Made by a program: the position numbers and the translations under genes. The notes under the pieces were generated by a model, which made no database searches, had not been told where the DNA came from, and saw nothing but the letters and a program-made list of their open reading frames with translations. DNA of 64,000 bases from Sphingomonadales bacterium (lineage in GTDB: Bacteria > Pseudomonadota > Alphaproteobacteria > Sphingomonadales > Govanellaceae), in assembly GCA_019455285.1 (NCBI GenBank), contig JACFMS010000007.1, positions 73,334 to 137,333 on the forward strand, given 5' to 3'. Position 1 is the stretch's first letter; each line of letters starts with the position of its first letter. This document shows, piece after piece, positions 62,558 to 64,000 of this stretch.

Positions 62558-62725
62558 GTGACACACGCCGAGGTTTCACATTTCGCGCAGACCTGGGGAC
62601 TGGTGTTCCTGGTCGTCATGTTCGCCACCGGCGTCATCTACGCCTTGTGGCCGAGCAACAAGCACAAGTTCGATGCAGCCGCCCGTCTGCCGCTTGAAGA
62701 CGATGCGGCGAATAAGGAGAAGTGA
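62558..62725 (+). CDS. ccoQ: cbb3-type oxidase small subunit CcoQ
   Basis: 55 aa, GTG start at 62558 with TAGGAGG upstream; the frame extends further 5' inside ccoO but no real start lies there. One membrane helix (WGLVFLVVMFATGVIYALWP) and a charged C-terminus, as in FixQ/CcoQ, which stabilises the complex. The stop overlaps the ccoP start by 4 bases. Confidence 0.93.
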   Translation: MTHAEVSHFAQTWGLVFLVVMFATGVIYALWPSNKHKFDAAARLPLEDDAANKEK

Positions 62726-63597
62726 CCGTGGCCGGAAAAAAGGAAGTGGATCAATTCAGCGGTGTCGAAACCACCGGACACGAGTGGGACGGCATCAAGG
62801 AGCTCAATAATCCGCTGCCGCGCTGGTGGCTGTGGACGTTGTACGCTACCATTTTGTGGTCCTTCGGCTATTGGGTGGTGATGCCGGCCTGGCCCCTGGT
62901 CAGCGACTACACCCGTGGCGTCATCGGTTATTCGCAGCGCGCCGAACTGGCCGACACCATGGCGAAAGTTGGGCAGGACCGCGCGGCGCGCGCCGGCAGT
63001 CTGGTCGACGCCTCACTCGAAGACATCGAAAAGGATCCCGATATGCAAGGCTTCGCCATGGCGGCGGGCCAGGCCGCGTTTGGCGATAATTGCGCGCCCT
63101 GCCATGGCAGCGGCGCGCAAGGCGGCAAAGGCTACCCCAATTTGAGCGATGACGACTGGCTGTGGGGCGGCGGCCTGGAGGACATTCACACCACCATCCT
63201 CTTCGGCATTCGCGGCGACCATTCCGATACTCGCTATAGCCAGATGCCGGCCTTCCTGAAGGATGAGCTCCTAACGGCGGAGCAGGTGGACGAGGTGGTT
63301 GAGTACGTGCTCTCCCTCTCGGGGCAGGATCATGATCAGGGCAAGGCGGCTAACGGGGCGCAGATATTTGCCGAGAATTGCACCGTCTGTCACGCTGAGG
63401 ATGGCAAGGGCGATCGCGCCCAGGGCGCGCCCAACCTGACTGATGCCGTATGGCTTTACGGCGGCGACCGGGCTTCTATCCGCCAAACCGTGGCGGAAAG
63501 CCGCTTTGGCATCATGCCGGCCTGGACGGCACGGCTCGACCCGGTGACCATAAAATCCCTTGCTGTTTATGTTCACTCGCTGGGCGGCGGGGAGTAA
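62722..63597 (+). CDS. ccoP: cbb3-type cytochrome c oxidase subunit III
   Basis: 291 aa diheme c subunit, GTG start. The N-terminal FixP-type motif TTGHEWDGIKELNNPLPRWWLWT precedes one membrane helix. Two c-heme motifs are CAPCH (Cys124, Cys127, His128) and CTVCH (Cys220, Cys223, His224), with axial Met in SQMPAF and FGIMPAW. It passes electrons from cytochrome c to CcoO and CcoN. Confidence 0.97.
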   Translation: MTVAGKKEVDQFSGVETTGHEWDGIKELNNPLPRWWLWTLYATILWSFGYWVVMPAWPLVSDYTRGVIGYSQRAELADTMAKVGQDRAARAGSLVDASLEDIEKDPDMQGFAMAAGQAAFGDNCAPCHGSGAQGGKGYPNLSDDDWLWGGGLEDIHTTILFGIRGDHSDTRYSQMPAFLKDELLTAEQVDEVVEYVLSLSGQDHDQGKAANGAQIFAENCTVCHAEDGKGDRAQGAPNLTDAVWLYGGDRASIRQTVAESRFGIMPAWTARLDPVTIKSLAVYVHSLGGGE

Positions 63598-63651
63598 GAT
63601 AGCCGTTCGAAGACGAGGAAGCCCCTGGGGAGAGGCGTTCCGTGTCCCCTG

Positions 63652-64000
63652 GTGCGTGAGGTGTACGAAGTGACGGGAGAAGGAGTGAAGGCGGCGGCCA
63701 GCGTCGATCGCCACGACGTCGAGGCAGTCAATGCGGCATCACGGCGATCGCTCTATAAAAAGCGTGAGAAGATCCATCCCAAGCGGATGACAGGCACATT
63801 CCGCCGCGTCAAGTGGGCGGCGATGGCGCTTTTTCTCGGTATCTATTATCTCACGCCGTGGATTCGCTGGGATCGCGGTTCGGATGCGCCGCATCAGGCG
63901 GTATTGCTGGATTTTCCCGCCCGCCGATTCTATTTCTTTTTCATCGAGATCTGGCCGCAGGAAGTCTATTACTTCACCGGCCTATTGATCCTGGCGGCAG
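63652..64000 (+). CDS. ccoG: Cytochrome c oxidase accessory protein CcoG (3' end outside window)
   Basis: The frame is open to the window end and shows KKREKIHPKRMTGTFRRVKW, LTPWIRWDRGSDAPHQAVLLDFPARRFYFF and IWPQEVYYFTGLLILAA, the N-terminal part of CcoG/FixG/RdxA, a membrane ferredoxin-like protein needed for cbb3 assembly through copper reduction. No stop lies within the window. The start is uncertain: GTG codons at 63652, 63661, 63670 and 63685 are all possible. The order ccoNOQP-ccoG is standard. Confidence 0.9.
   Translation, partial: MREVYEVTGEGVKAAASVDRHDVEAVNAASRRSLYKKREKIHPKRMTGTFRRVKWAAMALFLGIYYLTPWIRWDRGSDAPHQAVLLDFPARRFYFFFIEIWPQEVYYFTGLLILAA

Overview
The window is high-GC chromosomal DNA of an alphaproteobacterium, most likely Rhodospirillales-like. 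The evidence is family content and gene order: rpsF-rpsR-rplI followed divergently by fabD-fabG-acpP-fabF-mltG, YicC-gmk, lptD-surA-pdxA-rsmA, a DUF2066 gene next to an HdaA-type DnaA-related protein, ppk-ppx, and a ccoNOQP-ccoG cbb3 oxidase operon behind an FNR/FixK-type box. No rRNA or tRNA gene was recognised. Most of the window is housekeeping sequence with tight overlaps (ATGA, TGATG).

Layout: 1-3.3 kb holds a 5'-truncated LysR regulator, a double cupin, a DUF4143-type ATPase and a DUF488 protein. 3.4-7.8 kb holds panB, a TPR membrane protein, bamB and der. 7.8-10.3 kb is an AT-richer restriction-modification island on the minus strand (cytosine-5 methyltransferase, DUF4928 protein, Vsr). 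10.4-18.9 kb is a minus-strand run from dnaB through alr, mlaE, mlaF, radA, cvpA and purF to an SDR. 19.0-20.6 kb is the ribosomal protein operon with a leader hairpin and a terminator. 20.6-25.1 kb is fatty acid synthesis plus mltG. 25-35.6 kb holds an SDR, yicC, gmk, a HigBA-like module, rsmA-pdxA-surA-lptD, and divergent pepA-holC. 35.8-39.9 kb holds an ABC-F ATPase, ndk, a lectin-like exported protein and a BrnTA module.

The most unusual part is 40.2-42.7 kb. A seven-repeat CRISPR array (36-bp repeats, 29-30-bp spacers) lies beside one compact RuvC/zinc-finger effector of about 507 aa with all three RuvC acidic residues, and no cas1, cas2, transposase or other cas gene is nearby. It looks like a stand-alone type V-U/mini-Cas12 system. 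The locus sits at the 3' end of purN. A displaced, diverged copy of the last 72 codons of purN abuts the array on the far side, and a 60-bp stretch identical in both copies lies at the breakpoint. This suggests integration into purN with regeneration of the gene. The effector may be translated through a nine-codon leader ORF that overlaps its start codon, and one spacer shares a 17-nt stretch (one mismatch) with the adjoining purN remnant.

43.3-53.6 kb returns to housekeeping genes: purMN, DUF2066, hdaA, ppk, ppx, rnd, aspS and an ABM-domain protein. 53.6-55.4 kb carries three genes of unknown function, two of them behind a duplicated upstream segment. 55.4-60 kb holds an OsmC protein, a CoA transferase, a TPR/SPOR lipoprotein, a chorismate mutase and a 56-aa single-TM protein behind a promoter that contains an alphaproteobacterial LexA-box pattern. 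The window ends in ccoNOQP and a partial ccoG. Palindromic CTCTCC/GGAGAG-type intergenic repeats are scattered through the gaps.
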